Part shown: piece by piece, positions 8,675-19,458 of the stretch
Layout of the letters: the number at the start of each line of letters is the position of its first letter
How positions within the stretch are numbered: the stretch's first letter is position 1
Origin: Pythium myriotylum
Taxonomy: Eukaryota; Oomycota; Peronosporomycetes; Pythiales; Pythiaceae
Assembly: GCA_023091665.1 (NCBI GenBank)
Contig: JALJCQ010000015.1
Location: 2,852,001 to 2,916,000, forward strand
Direction of reading: 5' to 3'
DNA length: 64,000 bases
Program-made: the position numbers and the translations under genes
The notes under the pieces: generated by a model
Databases searched by the model: none
What the model saw: only the letters and a program-made list of their open reading frames with translations
What the model was told of the DNA's origin: nothing

Positions 8675-10792
8675 TCACGTCCAAACGACCGTGCGCAGAC
8701 AGTTCTCCCCCGTCATATCGAAGATATTGAGGAGGATTTCCTTGTCAAAGCCTTGAAACTGCGGTAAAAGAGCCCGAACTACGCCGATAAATGCAAGTTT
8801 GTTCTCCGGTGGAAGGTGTTCCGACCGAAGCTGTGCCAAGATTTGTGACTGCACTGAACGAGCAGCCGTGGCATTCTGCTTCGTTGCAGAACTCACTTGG
8901 ATGTACTCTAGCTCACGATGGCTGCGAAGAATTGACAGCAGCGACGTGAGGCCGTCAACTCCGATGCCATTACCGCTGAGGTTGAGGTGCCGTAATTGTC
9001 CCAGGTACGGCAAGGAACTCAAACTTGACGGCTGCAGCTGGGAGTCGGAGACGTTGAGAATGCGGAGAGAAGGGAAGTTGCTTGGTGTTAATCTGTTCCA
9101 AAAAGGCTGTGAGTCGGTTCGCACGACGTTCGTGACTGATAGGTTTAGACCCTGTAGATTCGGACAGCAAGCAATGATTCTGTCAATGTATCGTGCGAAT
9201 TTTTTGCTGCGACAGCCTCTGAGAGAGAGTTGGCGGAGCGTCGGACCCACTGCAGCAAACAACTTGACGAACCAGTGTGGATCCAACGAAGTGGACCCAG
9301 GGTGCTGGGTTTCGTCGCAAATGATTCCTGCGAACGAAGAACCAGCAATATCCTCCTGGTCGATTTGAAGAGCCGAGGCAAACGTGTAGAGCGTCCAGGC
9401 AGCGGAAGCACTGCTCCCACTCCCGTATTCGATCTGCAACCAACCTTCCTCTGTTGCAGACCGAACTCTGAAGAGCCCAGACGGGTCGAGATTCACTTCC
9501 AGAGCCGTTGCTGTGTCTTGCAGCTCGTATATTGCCGGCCGAGTGAGTCGACAAAGAACGATTCTATCTGATGCGAGGGCAGCCTTAATGCGTGGCATGG
9601 CTTCCAGAACAAGATCACCTAGACTTGTTAGCATGTGTTCAATCACGACATGCACTCGATGAATGCGACTGATATCGAGGGTTGGAAAGCGAGCGTTCAC
9701 AATGCGAAGTGGTGAGAAGAGCAATCTTCCAAGAAGTCTTGAGCTTGCATTCGATGAAACACTGGTACCAGCGAGCGATAATGATCTGAGTGGGCGCGTG
9801 GCGTCGCGAAGTGCACCAATTAAAGCATGTACGTGTTCAGCAAGTAGACTGTGATTATCAGCAAACGACAGGGATACACCACCAGCCTCCGAACTCAGTC
9901 GCTTTGCAGTGAAAACTGCATGAAGTACCCTTCCCAGACCTGAGATGTACTCTCGAGATGCAAAATCCTCGTCGCAGTAATCCATGATACAATTTAGCCG
10001 AAGCTCGCACAGCTGACGCGTCGACTGCGATTCCAAAATATCAGCTAATGCGTGGAGAGCGTGGGCATCGAGTGCGTTTTCACTGACATCCAGCACACTT
10101 AGGGCTTCGGCGTAGCACCACGATATCGCCGAGTCGTTTGTTTCGAAAACTGCGAGTACATTGACCAAAGATGCGATGTGGGATCTCCTTAGTCCACAAT
10201 TGCTGAGACGCAGCCCAACATTTGAACGAAACAGCGATTCACTGTTTTGAGTGAAGTCATTAAGGGGTTTTCGCAGCATTCGTTCCAACGGTTCCAGTAC
10301 GATTGGCTGGAATAAGCAGCCGCTCCAGCTGAGCAGCAAACACACCCCGAAGTACTTCACGTGGCGAGCAAACAGGCGAACCGCCTCAGCGTGCCCACAT
10401 GGTCGATGCATCACGTCAGACTGCAGTACGCGAGCCCAAAATGCTGCATGTTCATCATCGTCTCTCTGTCGCAACTGCTGCGCGGTGACGCATAGTGCTG
10501 CTGCCGCATTCAAAACTAGCGAGAGGTGATCACGATACGGGTGACCACGGGGAGCATGGACCCGATTGATATTGAGCACGAAACACGCTTGTTGCGGACA
10601 CAAGAAGTCTTCATGGAGAAGGGTTGTGTCGACCTCGATGGTGCAGAGCCCTCGAAGTAGCTCATTGACTTCGCGAGGGTCGCTCGTCGTGGCTGAAGCA
10701 GCCTTCAGGTCGGTCTCTTGAGCAGTTGAAGCACTGGGATCCTTCTTCTTGGCGTGTTGAGAGCCTCTGTTGGTCTTGGATCTTGGTGCCAT
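8675..10792 (-). CDS. Leucine-rich-repeat (RNI-like) protein, tandem paralogue A
   Basis: The frame is open from 10876, but the Met at 10792 (MAPRSKTNRGSQHAKKKD) is the likelier start: it gives a basic N-terminus and better matches the length of the neighbouring paralogue. About 705 aa. A conserved N-terminal block (CTIEVDTTLLHEDFLCP ... FARHVKYFGVCLLLSWSG) precedes leucine-rich repeats of the ribonuclease-inhibitor type (ALSVLDVSENALDAHAL; SLRILNVSDSQLQPSSL; LRHLNLSGNGIGVDGL). The C-terminus (FIGVVRALLPQF ... DKEILLNIFDM) is shared with paralogue B. There is no signal peptide or membrane helix, so a cytosolic scaffold or interaction protein is likely. The partner is unknown. Confidence 0.75.
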   Translation of the reverse strand: MAPRSKTNRGSQHAKKKDPSASTAQETDLKAASATTSDPREVNELLRGLCTIEVDTTLLHEDFLCPQQACFVLNINRVHAPRGHPYRDHLSLVLNAAAALCVTAQQLRQRDDDEHAAFWARVLQSDVMHRPCGHAEAVRLFARHVKYFGVCLLLSWSGCLFQPIVLEPLERMLRKPLNDFTQNSESLFRSNVGLRLSNCGLRRSHIASLVNVLAVFETNDSAISWCYAEALSVLDVSENALDAHALHALADILESQSTRQLCELRLNCIMDYCDEDFASREYISGLGRVLHAVFTAKRLSSEAGGVSLSFADNHSLLAEHVHALIGALRDATRPLRSLSLAGTSVSSNASSRLLGRLLFSPLRIVNARFPTLDISRIHRVHVVIEHMLTSLGDLVLEAMPRIKAALASDRIVLCRLTRPAIYELQDTATALEVNLDPSGLFRVRSATEEGWLQIEYGSGSSASAAWTLYTFASALQIDQEDIAGSSFAGIICDETQHPGSTSLDPHWFVKLFAAVGPTLRQLSLRGCRSKKFARYIDRIIACCPNLQGLNLSVTNVVRTDSQPFWNRLTPSNFPSLRILNVSDSQLQPSSLSSLPYLGQLRHLNLSGNGIGVDGLTSLLSILRSHRELEYIQVSSATKQNATAARSVQSQILAQLRSEHLPPENKLAFIGVVRALLPQFQGFDKEILLNIFDMTGENCLRTVVWT

Positions 10793-11347
10793 GCTATTGC
10801 CGGGATTGTGAACGTCTTGAAGTTTAAAGTGGTCACTTGGGTTCACAGCTTTTAGTGAGTGAAGGTGTGCTGTCAAATTCTTGGGTTAATTCGTCCCCTC
10901 GTAACTTCAAGTGCTTGGGTTGACTTTTCCTCCACTTCTATCTTCGAGTGGATGGGTGCAGGTATTCTCTAGTTCTGGGTGACCAAAGGCAGCGACGAAA
11001 GCCGGATTCGCCCCAACTGAGAATCCATTGTGCAGAGCGTACTCCAAGACATGACCAAGCGCGACCGCGTCAAAACTATATCGCGACGCGCCGAACAACG
11101 AGCTCAAGATTTAGTATCATGGATTATGGAGCCTCAGCCTGTGACGATCGAAGAGCCTTCCTGAGACAGCATTGATTGCCGACTGCGGATTGAGAGCACA
11201 AGAAGGCGCACACTCGCCAGGTGCGCAGAACGCCGCGCAAAAGACAACGCCAACACTGACCTGATTCACCTTTTCTGACTCGAAGTGATGGCGTACACCG
11301 AGAAATGTCAATGACCCGATAGGTTGTGCTGGACCAGTTGATGTAAG

Positions 11348-13495
11348 CTACCACCACAAAACTACACACTTTTTCGAGTTCCCTAGAAACTGAAGAATTC
11401 TTGCAACCACAACGTCCTCAATGCATTGGTGTAGGGAAGTCTCTAGAGAGCGGATGGCACTGACAAAAGCGAGTTTAGTGCGTTGCGAGAGTCCACATTG
11501 ACGGGCTTGCTTCCGTAACAGTGTTCGCATCGCGTTGAACGATTTGGAGGCATCACTGGCTGTCGCGCTAGCCTCGACGTACTGAAGTTGATTGTAATCA
11601 CGTTGAATGAGCCTTAGGATCCACTCGAGTCCTTTGCACCCAATGTCGTTGCGACTCACGCTCAGCCATTTCATCCGCGGGAGGTCAGGAAGGCTACATA
11701 GGTCCGCTCCGTTGATCTTCGTGTCCAATAAGTTCAACACACGCAGTTGTCGGCAAGCTTCTTTGGCTTCGTCCCATCCAATTGATGCAGCTGTCCTTCG
11801 ACGACTATACGGAATGGCATCGACACGATGCGTCCTTGAACCTTGCAGGTTGAGATCGACTAGATTTGGACAGCAGGCAAGTGCGCTTGATATGTAGCGC
11901 GCAAACTGTGGTTGGTTGTGATCGCGCAGGGAGAGGTGGCTAAGACAACCACCCGTGGCAGCGATCAAAGTGTGGGTAACTGATTTGCGCGCAAGAGGTT
12001 CGTCATCTCCTCCATCCCACGCAAGTGCTGTGTAGGGGAAGCGGACGACGTCCATGTCGCCAATCCGAAGCCACGACACGAATGTGGAATGCGTCCAGCA
12101 TGCCACAGCGACAGCATCAGTTGTAGACTTCACCTCAAACCACTTTCCTCGAACGCTCAAGATTTGGAGCTCCTCTGTCACTCCAGCGGCGCTAATGGAC
12201 TCCACGAATTCTGGGTAGTCCACACTTTGCGGCGATGCATATCCGTAGGTGGTGTGTACACGACAGAAAACGGGAATATTGGTGCCTAGTGCCTCATTGA
12301 TCTGGACAATTGAGCTGTCCACTCTGTCAGCAAGTGCTTTGAGTAGAAAGTGAACGAGAGCTTCCGGGCGTTCGGTGCGACTGACGTCAAGTTGTCGATA
12401 CGAGTTGGCTGGCGATGCATTCAAGCCCGATGAAAGCAGCAGGTGCCCAAGTGCAGTCCAGTGGATTATATGGTCGTTCACGGTGGCCTCCGCGATGGAG
12501 AATGCGATTAGAGGCCGACCACCTCGCTCGAGAGCCTCACGAATCGAGTGAAAATGCTCATGGCGAAGTCCTCGATTTTGCCCAAGCGACAGTGATACAC
12601 CAATGGCCTTGGACCATCCAGTTTTCAACCTAAACGTCGCCACCATGGCATCCTTGAAGGCTGTGATGTAGCTCAACGAGTACAGTTCGGCTTCATTTCT
12701 TGGAAGTGTTTTCTTCAAAACCAACCCATCGATACGACGGGTCGCCGGATTCTCTTGGAGTGCAGCCAATGCCCTCAGTGCGCTGGAATTGAGCGGATTA
12801 TCGCTCAAGTCCAGCATCCTTATAGAGTCGAGTTCGCACAGCGAGACAGCCCCATCAGCGATAGTTGGGATGGCAAGAGTACTAGCAAGAGATGCAATTC
12901 CACTGGCGTCGATTAAGCACCGTACGAGGCGCAGGCCGATGACTATCGGCCCAAGTGAAGGCTGCGTTGCACTGGATGCCTGAAGAAAGTGGCCAATATC
13001 GCCCTGCACGTCGACTTCGAGTGGTCGGCCGCACCAAGTGAGAAGCAAGTGTGATCCAAAATGTTTAAAGTGGAGTGCAAACTTGCGGATCAACGGGTGA
13101 CCCGAGGGGAGAGGCTTCGTCATCATGTCCGACTGTAAAACTGTTGACCAGTACACGTAGAGTCTCTGTGGCACCGCTCGTAATCTCTCTGCGCGATGGC
13201 ACAAAGTCACGACAAATTCCAGAGCGTGACGCACGGCTCCACCAGCCGCATAAACGAGGTCCAAGTGAATGACGAGCCATGCAGCGAGCGGACAGAGTCG
13301 CTCGACATCGGTGAAAGCCTCATCCACTTCGATTCCAAGCAAACCCGTCATCAAAATGTCTTGCGCCTCACTAGCCATTCGCTCGCACGATCCTTCCGTT
13401 AACATCCCTGGCTTCGTGAAGTTTTTTCTTGACATGCTCTTTGCGTCTGGTAGTCTTCTAGGCGATGTGGCATGTTCTTCGCTGATAGGATCCAT
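11348..13495 (-). CDS. Leucine-rich-repeat (RNI-like) protein, tandem paralogue B (715 aa)
   Basis: Same orientation and architecture as the gene at 8675-10792, and clearly its diverged paralogue. The N-terminal block aligns (GIEVDEAFTDVERLCP; VLQSDMMTKPL; FALHFKHFGSHLLLTWCG), as do the LRRs (SIRMLDLSDNPLNSSAL; LRVLNLLDTKINGADL; MKWLSVSRNDIGCKGL) and the C-terminus (LAFVSAIRSLETSLHQ ... ILQFLGNSKKCVVLWW). No stop or frameshift is present. It is probably a cytosolic interaction protein; no enzymatic motif is seen. The two copies are separated by about 550 bp in which I see no gene. Confidence 0.75.
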   Translation of the reverse strand: MDPISEEHATSPRRLPDAKSMSRKNFTKPGMLTEGSCERMASEAQDILMTGLLGIEVDEAFTDVERLCPLAAWLVIHLDLVYAAGGAVRHALEFVVTLCHRAERLRAVPQRLYVYWSTVLQSDMMTKPLPSGHPLIRKFALHFKHFGSHLLLTWCGRPLEVDVQGDIGHFLQASSATQPSLGPIVIGLRLVRCLIDASGIASLASTLAIPTIADGAVSLCELDSIRMLDLSDNPLNSSALRALAALQENPATRRIDGLVLKKTLPRNEAELYSLSYITAFKDAMVATFRLKTGWSKAIGVSLSLGQNRGLRHEHFHSIREALERGGRPLIAFSIAEATVNDHIIHWTALGHLLLSSGLNASPANSYRQLDVSRTERPEALVHFLLKALADRVDSSIVQINEALGTNIPVFCRVHTTYGYASPQSVDYPEFVESISAAGVTEELQILSVRGKWFEVKSTTDAVAVACWTHSTFVSWLRIGDMDVVRFPYTALAWDGGDDEPLARKSVTHTLIAATGGCLSHLSLRDHNQPQFARYISSALACCPNLVDLNLQGSRTHRVDAIPYSRRRTAASIGWDEAKEACRQLRVLNLLDTKINGADLCSLPDLPRMKWLSVSRNDIGCKGLEWILRLIQRDYNQLQYVEASATASDASKSFNAMRTLLRKQARQCGLSQRTKLAFVSAIRSLETSLHQCIEDVVVARILQFLGNSKKCVVLWW

Positions 13496-13563
13496 GACTA
13501 ATTACTGGGTTCAACTGAGATCCCACTATTTGGGCGATTACTGTGGACGGCGGTCTCCGACCA

Positions 13564-16500
13564 TTACGAGGCCTTCTCATCGAGTCGGTCGTCGTTGCCG
13601 ATCTTGTGGACGCGCAAACGGTTCTCAAGTTGCTTGATTTTCTTTCGCAACGACGTAAACGTAACGGTGACTTCACTCTCCCGCGCATGGGCGAGGATGG
13701 CCTGTACGCCGAGTGAGTTGCGAAGGAAGAATATGCCCATAGCAGTCACTAGCACAAATATCCAAGCGACAAAAACACTGGAGGCAATGACGTTGTATGC
13801 GGCAGCGACGACGCGAACAGACAGAGCATTTGTTAGCAGTGGTGCATACCCATTTCGAGAGCTGGTAAATGGCCCACAAGCCAGTGCCAGCGAGCAGATG
13901 CACTTGGGGTACCCAATGATACACTCGTTCTTTAACGCATTAGTCGAGTCGGTATCGGCAAAATAGATACTTCGGGACTTTGCTGGATTTAGAGTGCACA
14001 GCTCGGTGGAGGCATCGTACAAACCTGGTAGACAAAGGTGTCCATCATCGTCGGCACTACTACTGGGCAGAAGAGCATCTTGGAGTTTGCACTGCTTTGG
14101 AAGATGCGTGTTCGACAGGAAGAAATGCGTGAACACCATGAAGATCACGACTGTGCACAAGTAGAACTTGATGAAAAAGCTTCCAGCGTCTCTTGCACTC
14201 CATGGGCTCGTTGGCTTCTTTTGAAGATGCTGCATGATCACAGTTTATCTCATTAGCGCCTCTCACAACTGAATCCGACTTCTCAAACGCACCATCAAGA
14301 ACAACTTGTCAAACTTGAAGTTGGCAATGTGCAAGATAACCGCTAGAATCGCGGCAGTAGGGGCCAATGGAATAGCCACGAGGGTAATCGTACACGTGTA
14401 AAGAAGCGCAACCATTTTCTGAGGCACTTGAAACTCGGTTTTCGTGAGAAGAGGAGCAGCTGATGCCGGAATATCTCGACGAATGGCCGAAGGAGTAGAT
14501 TCAACGCCCATACTTGCCTCTGCCCTCAATTCTTGGACCGCTGCTGAAGGAGGCCGCGAACTGGACTCCTTCAATGGGTTGCTAGTGGATGTATCTTCCA
14601 TGGCGACATCAGGGTCGAGAGTTCCGATTGGGGACACTTTCCCAGTGGCTACTCGTGCCTTTCTCCGCTCAAGGAAACGAGACCACAGGAAGAAGATCTT
14701 CTTTGCGGTCCACGTAACTCCTGGTAAGCTTACTGCAGCGACTTTTCCGACCACGAAATCAGTCGCTACGAGCGTGAGCAACCCGGACGCGACTTGTTCA
14801 GCTCGACATGTGTACATAGATGGCTTGAATGGGAGCATGACATTTTTTCGCACGGCAGGACCGTAGAACTGGACTACTTCAAACATAGTCTCTGTCCCTG
14901 TAAACAAATACGGGTCGAGCAACAACGCGTATGACACGAGCTGAATGAGAACATTGAGCACCTTGGCCAGGTATAATCGAGTAACCATCGCCTTGATTGC
15001 GAACCCAATATCGTCCCACTTTTCCAAGGTTGTCAGCAGTGAAATGATCGCCGGCAAGACACCGTTGATGACAGTGACCAATGCCGGAACAATACTGCTA
15101 ACGTAAGGCGCCAAGTAATTGGCCTCTTTAGCAATATATACTTGAATCTCCGACGACTGGGTCGTGACGAGAAGGATGAGGTACCAACTCGCGGCCTGGA
15201 TGACGAGATACAGGAGAAATGCTGCCCCACGGCGCGCATAGAGCTTGTACCACTCACGTCGCGTGCGACGCCGCAGGGTTTCTACGAGAAGCTCTTCTTG
15301 TTGGGTCACTTTGATCTGCTCGGCTATCGACTTCCTTAAATCGCTTGCTTGCTGTCAAGAGGACACATTAACAGAGTTGAAGGGTACCAGAACTTTATAC
15401 ACCCTGAAGTATCTCAATCGTACCTCGACTGTCGTGACTGCGAAGTCCCAAGCGTTGAGAACTACACGGCCGAACTTGGGCTTTGTCATACCAGCATCAA
15501 GGGCCTCCAGGGTCTTAAACTGCCGGTCCTCAATAATCCACTTGTGAATCGTAAACGACAGCACAAGCGCTTGCATGACGAGCAGCACGAGCTGGAGCTA
15601 CAAATGAGATCGGATCGAATATAAATCCCCAAGATTGACTCACTCACTGCATACAACATGCCCTCGAGAGGGCGATATCTTGAGAAAAGGAGAAATGCTG
15701 GGAAGATGCCAACGAAAGACGACCAGTCCACGGGCTCTTGTTGTTCCTTCGAATAGATGAATGAGGTGAGCAGTTGATCGTGTAATATACCGTCGGATAC
15801 ATCACCTACCAAGGTTTTCAAGACCAGCACGTGCAACACAAGCGACACGACGCTTGGGATCGAGATCGCGACAAAGCTCATGATGATCCACCGGAAGAAG
15901 CGAAAGTACGACGCCACAGAGTACCCGAAGCGTGCTTCAATCTGCCTCACGTCCCTTGCGAACGGATACAGCCGACGCATGAGCCACCGACGTATCTTCT
16001 TTCCAACAAGCCACGTCTCCTTGCTCGACGTGGTCGTGAGCGGCTCCATCGTGAAGTCGTCGAGTTGGTCCTGGACATCTGCCGCCCCACGCAGCATCTG
16101 CATGCGTAGCTCGCGTTGCTGCTGCGACTCGGCCTCATTACGATCGCGTGAGCGTGCGGCCATCGCGGCAGCCGACGCGCCCATCTTCATCTGGAAGAGC
16201 AGGGCACCATTAGCCCCTGGGCCATTCGTCGCTCCTGCTCGGAACCGCAAGAGACTTGCTTTCTTTTCTTCCCACTGGTCCTGAGCCTCGTCATACTCTT
16301 TTTGCTGGGCCTCTACCATCTTCGTGAGCTCCTCAATGGACGCAACTGCCTTGTTGTGGGCTTCATGGAGCGCGGCGAGTTCTCTCTCGCGGACTTGAAG
16401 CTGAAGCTCGTAGAGCTGCAGTTTCTTGGCCACGAGCAAGGACTTGTACTGCGGCTGGTGGCTCACAAAGGCCTCGACGACTGTCTCGCGGTCTGTGTCG

Positions 16501-16805
16501 GCCGGCGGCGGCGCACGCAGCGCGTCAAGCGCGCGCGCGACGGTCTCCTCGTCCCCGAACGGGTCGATCTGCGCGAGCTGCGCGTCGATCTCTCGCTCGA
16601 TCGCTTCAAAATCTGCGAGCGGATCCCTAGAGACCACAGCAGTGAGTCTTATGTCCACAAATACACAGACTACGGAGGATCTAGCGCACGGCATGCTGCT
16701 GAACAAGGCCAACTCGTCGTCGTCGTCATCGTCCTCGTTGAACGGTGGCTTTCTCGTCCGCGGCGACGCCGCAGGCCGCACTTTCGACGACGCCGACACG
16801 CGCAT
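13564..16805 (-). CDS. Transmembrane channel-like (TMC) family protein
   Basis: Five exons: 16805-16690, 16626-15648, 15597-15424, 15351-14293 and 14229-13564. All introns are GT-AG of 50-72 bp, and the joins stay in frame, giving 997 aa. The N-terminus has an acidic run and a coiled coil (KKLQLYELQLQVRERELAAL ... MVEAQQKEYDEAQDQWEEKK). Many membrane helices follow, starting with YFRFFRWIIMSFVAISIPSV. TMC-type features are the RxFRFFRW entry helix, a long lumenal loop before FLLFSRYRPLEGM, and the late pair QKMVALLYTCTITLVAIPLAP plus the FKFDKLFLM helix followed by a PTSPWSARDAGSFF segment. A C-terminal basic coiled coil ends the protein. TMC proteins form ion channels (mechanosensory in animals). 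It is divergent from TatD, with 159 bp between ATGs. Confidence 0.75.
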
Positions 16806-16964
16806 GGAACGAAGCGACCGATTCCCCTCACGGTAACGGCGTACAGCGCGAGCGAGAGGCGCCGTTAGGAAGCCATCTCCATCTCGTCCAGACTCTCTCT
16901 TTCTCTCTCTTTCTTTCTTGTCACTCTTCCGAGAAGTCACACACTTGGCTCTTGAGCAGCTCCG

Positions 16965-17872
16965 ATGGCGACGAGCGGGGATGGCGAGCCGGCGCTCTTC
17001 GACTTGGACTGCAACCTCACGCACGAGGACCTGCGCGGCGCCGTCGACGCGCTGATGGCGAGCGCCGCGAGCGTCGGCGTGCGCGAGATGCTCGTGCCCG
17101 GCGCGACGCTCGACGAGAGCGAGGCCGCCATCGCGCTCTGCGAGAAGTTCCCCTCGGTGAGAGATCTTCCGCTTCCAGCGGATCGCATGGACCACCTGCT
17201 GACGACAACGGAATGCAGCAGCTCTTCCCGACGGCCGGCGTGCATCCGTACAACGCCCACGCGGTTCCAACCGACGAGGAGCTCGCTCGTCTCCGGTCGC
17301 TCGCTCGCCAATCGTCCGTGCTCGCTGTGGGCGAGTGCGGACTCGACTACTCGCCGTCGTTCCCGGACGCCAAGTGGCAGAAAGCCTGGTTCGCCGTGCA
17401 GTTGGAGCTCGCGTGTGAGCTGCGCAAGCCGCTCTTTCTCCACGAGCGACTCGCGCACAGCGACTTTGTCTCGCTGCTCGACGACGCCAAGCGCAAGTTC
17501 GACGGCTACCTGCCTCCGGCGGTCGTCCACTGCTTCACGGGAACCCAAGACGAGCTGCTCGAGTACGTGCGGCGAGACTTTTACATCGGCGTCACGGGCC
17601 ACATCTGCAAGAAAGACCGCGGCGCCGAGCTGCGCGAGATGATCCGCCACGTGCCCCTGGACAAGCTCGTGATCGAGACGGACGCGCCGTACATGGGCTT
17701 TTCCAAGTGCCGAGCGTCCGAGGCCTCCGACCGCAAGAAGCAGTTCCCGAACGTGCCCTCGGCGTTGCCGCAAGTGTGCGAGGTCGTGGCCTCGGCGCTC
17801 GGCGTGTCGGCGCAGGAAGTCGCTCGCCTCACTCGCGCGAACGCGCGTCGGTTCCTACGGCTGAGTGCATGA
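16965..17872 (+). CDS. TatD-family metal-dependent deoxyribonuclease
   Basis: Two exons, 16965-17156 and 17219-17872, with a phase-0 intron of 62 bp; 281 aa. The TatD amidohydrolase fold is recognised by FDLDCNLTHEDLR at the N-terminus, TAGVHPYNAH (strand 3), VGECGLDYSP, FLHERLAHSDF, VHCFTG and IETDAPYM, which supply the His/Glu/Asp metal ligands in the usual order. TatD nucleases are Mg2+-dependent 3'-5' exonucleases acting in oxidative-DNA-damage repair and apoptotic DNA degradation. Length is normal for the family. The promoter is shared with the divergent TMC-like gene; a long CT-rich tract (TCTCTCTTTCTCTC) lies just upstream of the start. Confidence 0.9.
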
Positions 17873-18054
17873 GCCAGAGACGATGGAGGCACAGACCAGA
17901 TCCCTTTTATATTGTAGAGTTTGCTAGAACGACGAGTCGGATGCGAGGGGAAATAGAGAGAGAGAAAGAGTCACGGCACGGAGGGAGCTGGACGGAAATA
18001 CTGCTTAGCGTGTGGCCACGTCGATCCGGGGACGAGTCGAGGCCGGTGAATGGA

Positions 18055-18074
18055 GGGGGGGGGGGGGGGGGGGG
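18055..18074 (+). repeat. Homopolymeric G20 tract (C20 on the sense strand of the adjacent gene)
   Basis: Twenty uninterrupted G, 45 bp downstream of the stop codon of the minus-strand kinase gene, so the transcript would carry a C-run in its 3' UTR. Run length may be imprecise in the assembly. Confidence 0.9.
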
Positions 18075-18119
18075 CTTCTTTTTCAAACTATTATACACAC
18101 AGGCTGCCCGCTCGCGCGC

Positions 18120-19002
18120 TCAAAAGTCGAGGTCTTCGAGGCAGTTGTTGAACGAGATAATGCTCGGGAGCGCGAGCTCGGGCTTGGTCTCGGCGACGGG
18201 CGAGAGGCTCGCGCTCGAGATGGAGCGCGCGCCGCCGAGGTCGAGCGAGAGCTCTTCGTCGCTGTCGGTGCTCGCGAAGCTGCTGTCGAAGAGCGAGTGG
18301 GCCGACTTCTTGCGCAAGTTCCACTCGCGGAAGTCGGCGTCGCGGTCGCTGAGCGCGGCGACGATGTTGTCGCAGATTTGCGCGAGGCTGCGCTCGTCGT
18401 TCTCGACGCGCAGGTCCCACGGGAACGAGTCGTAGAACGCGAGCGTCTTGTCCATCCACTCGCGCTTGTGCTCGTTGAAGCGCACGCGCTCGGGCTCGCG
18501 CTCGAGCCGTTCCTGGATGCGCGTCCAGAGCAGCTCGGGCTCGACCGTGATGTTGACCGTGTAGAACTGCACGGCGCTGAACTCTTGCACCTCGCGCATC
18601 TGCTCGCGGATCACGGGCTCGAGAAGCTGCCCGTGGCGCGAGTAGAAGACCGCGGAGAAGGGCGAGCGGTCGGCGATGTAGACGTACTGCCGCGCGGCCT
18701 CTTTCTCGCGGCGCACGCGGCTCGCGAGGCGCAGCACGCGCTCGAACCACGAGCAGACCCACGAGGTCTCCATGAGCAGCGACTGCGGCGGCAGCGCGTA
18801 CGACGGCATGTCCATGAAGGCCTCGTCGAGCACGCGGTAGCCTCGCGCCTCGAACTCCTCGGTTACGGCGGTCTTACCGCAGCCTAACGCCAGCGGTTAG
18901 TCCGCGTCTAACGCAAGCAGATAGACCGAGAAGAGAAAAGGAAAGAAAGAACGCACCGTGGCAGCCTTCCACGCAGATGATGAGGATCTTGGGGTCCGAC
19001 AT
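18120..19002 (-). CDS. P-loop (deoxy)nucleoside/nucleotide-kinase-like protein
   Basis: Two exons, 19002-18957 and 18883-18120, with a 73-bp phase-1 intron that splits the P-loop; 269 aa. The spliced N-terminus MSDPKILIICVEGCHGCGKT has a Walker A (GCHGCGKT). The start ATG at 19002 is fixed by the need for this exon. Further features are a DEAF segment after the first helix, WFERVLRLASRVRREKEAARQ, a YIADRSPFSAVFYSR motif (the DRS motif resembles that of deoxynucleoside and thymidylate kinases) and a basic lid-like helix. The C-terminal 60 residues are Ser/Asp/Glu-rich. It probably transfers phosphate to a nucleoside or nucleotide; the exact substrate cannot be read. A C-tract lies just downstream of the stop. 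Confidence 0.65.
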
Positions 19003-19458
19003 GAGAGAAGGAAATGCGAGGAAGAGACGGAGGACCGCGGCCTTTTAGTCGCAATCGCGTTGTGAAGGAAGCAAAAAGCGCGCCAAGAAGTCGGCGAAGG
19101 TTTGATTTTTCATTGGCACCGTGCACGGGACCCAGAGAGCACGAATTCGTACTTAGCCGGAGACAGATTTTCAAAAAGGATGTGAGTCACTCTCTCTGGG
19201 TCGAGTCTTTCACTTGGCATTTGTATGGCGGTGGAATCTGGCGGGGTTCGAGGTTTGAAGTGGAGAAAAAAAAAAGCGCGGGTTTTTTGTTTGTTTGTGT
19301 TTTGTTCGTTTTTCTTTGCTTGTGTTTTGGAGGGAAAAACCAGCGTGAACTCGGACATGTTGGCGCCATTTCGCGAGTGAACCGGAAGGTTAACTTAGCG
19401 AGATAAAACCTCAGCGGGACTAAATAATGATATTCTATCGGGAACGGTACTACTCCTG

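Noticed and set aside
15486..17270. 594-codon minus frame read as one exon
   Set aside because: Its N-terminal part crosses TatD in antisense and two introns of the TMC-like gene; splicing explains it better.
18012..18887. 291-codon plus-strand frame over the kinase gene
   Set aside because: Shadow frame; the minus strand has a spliced Walker A and a DRS motif.
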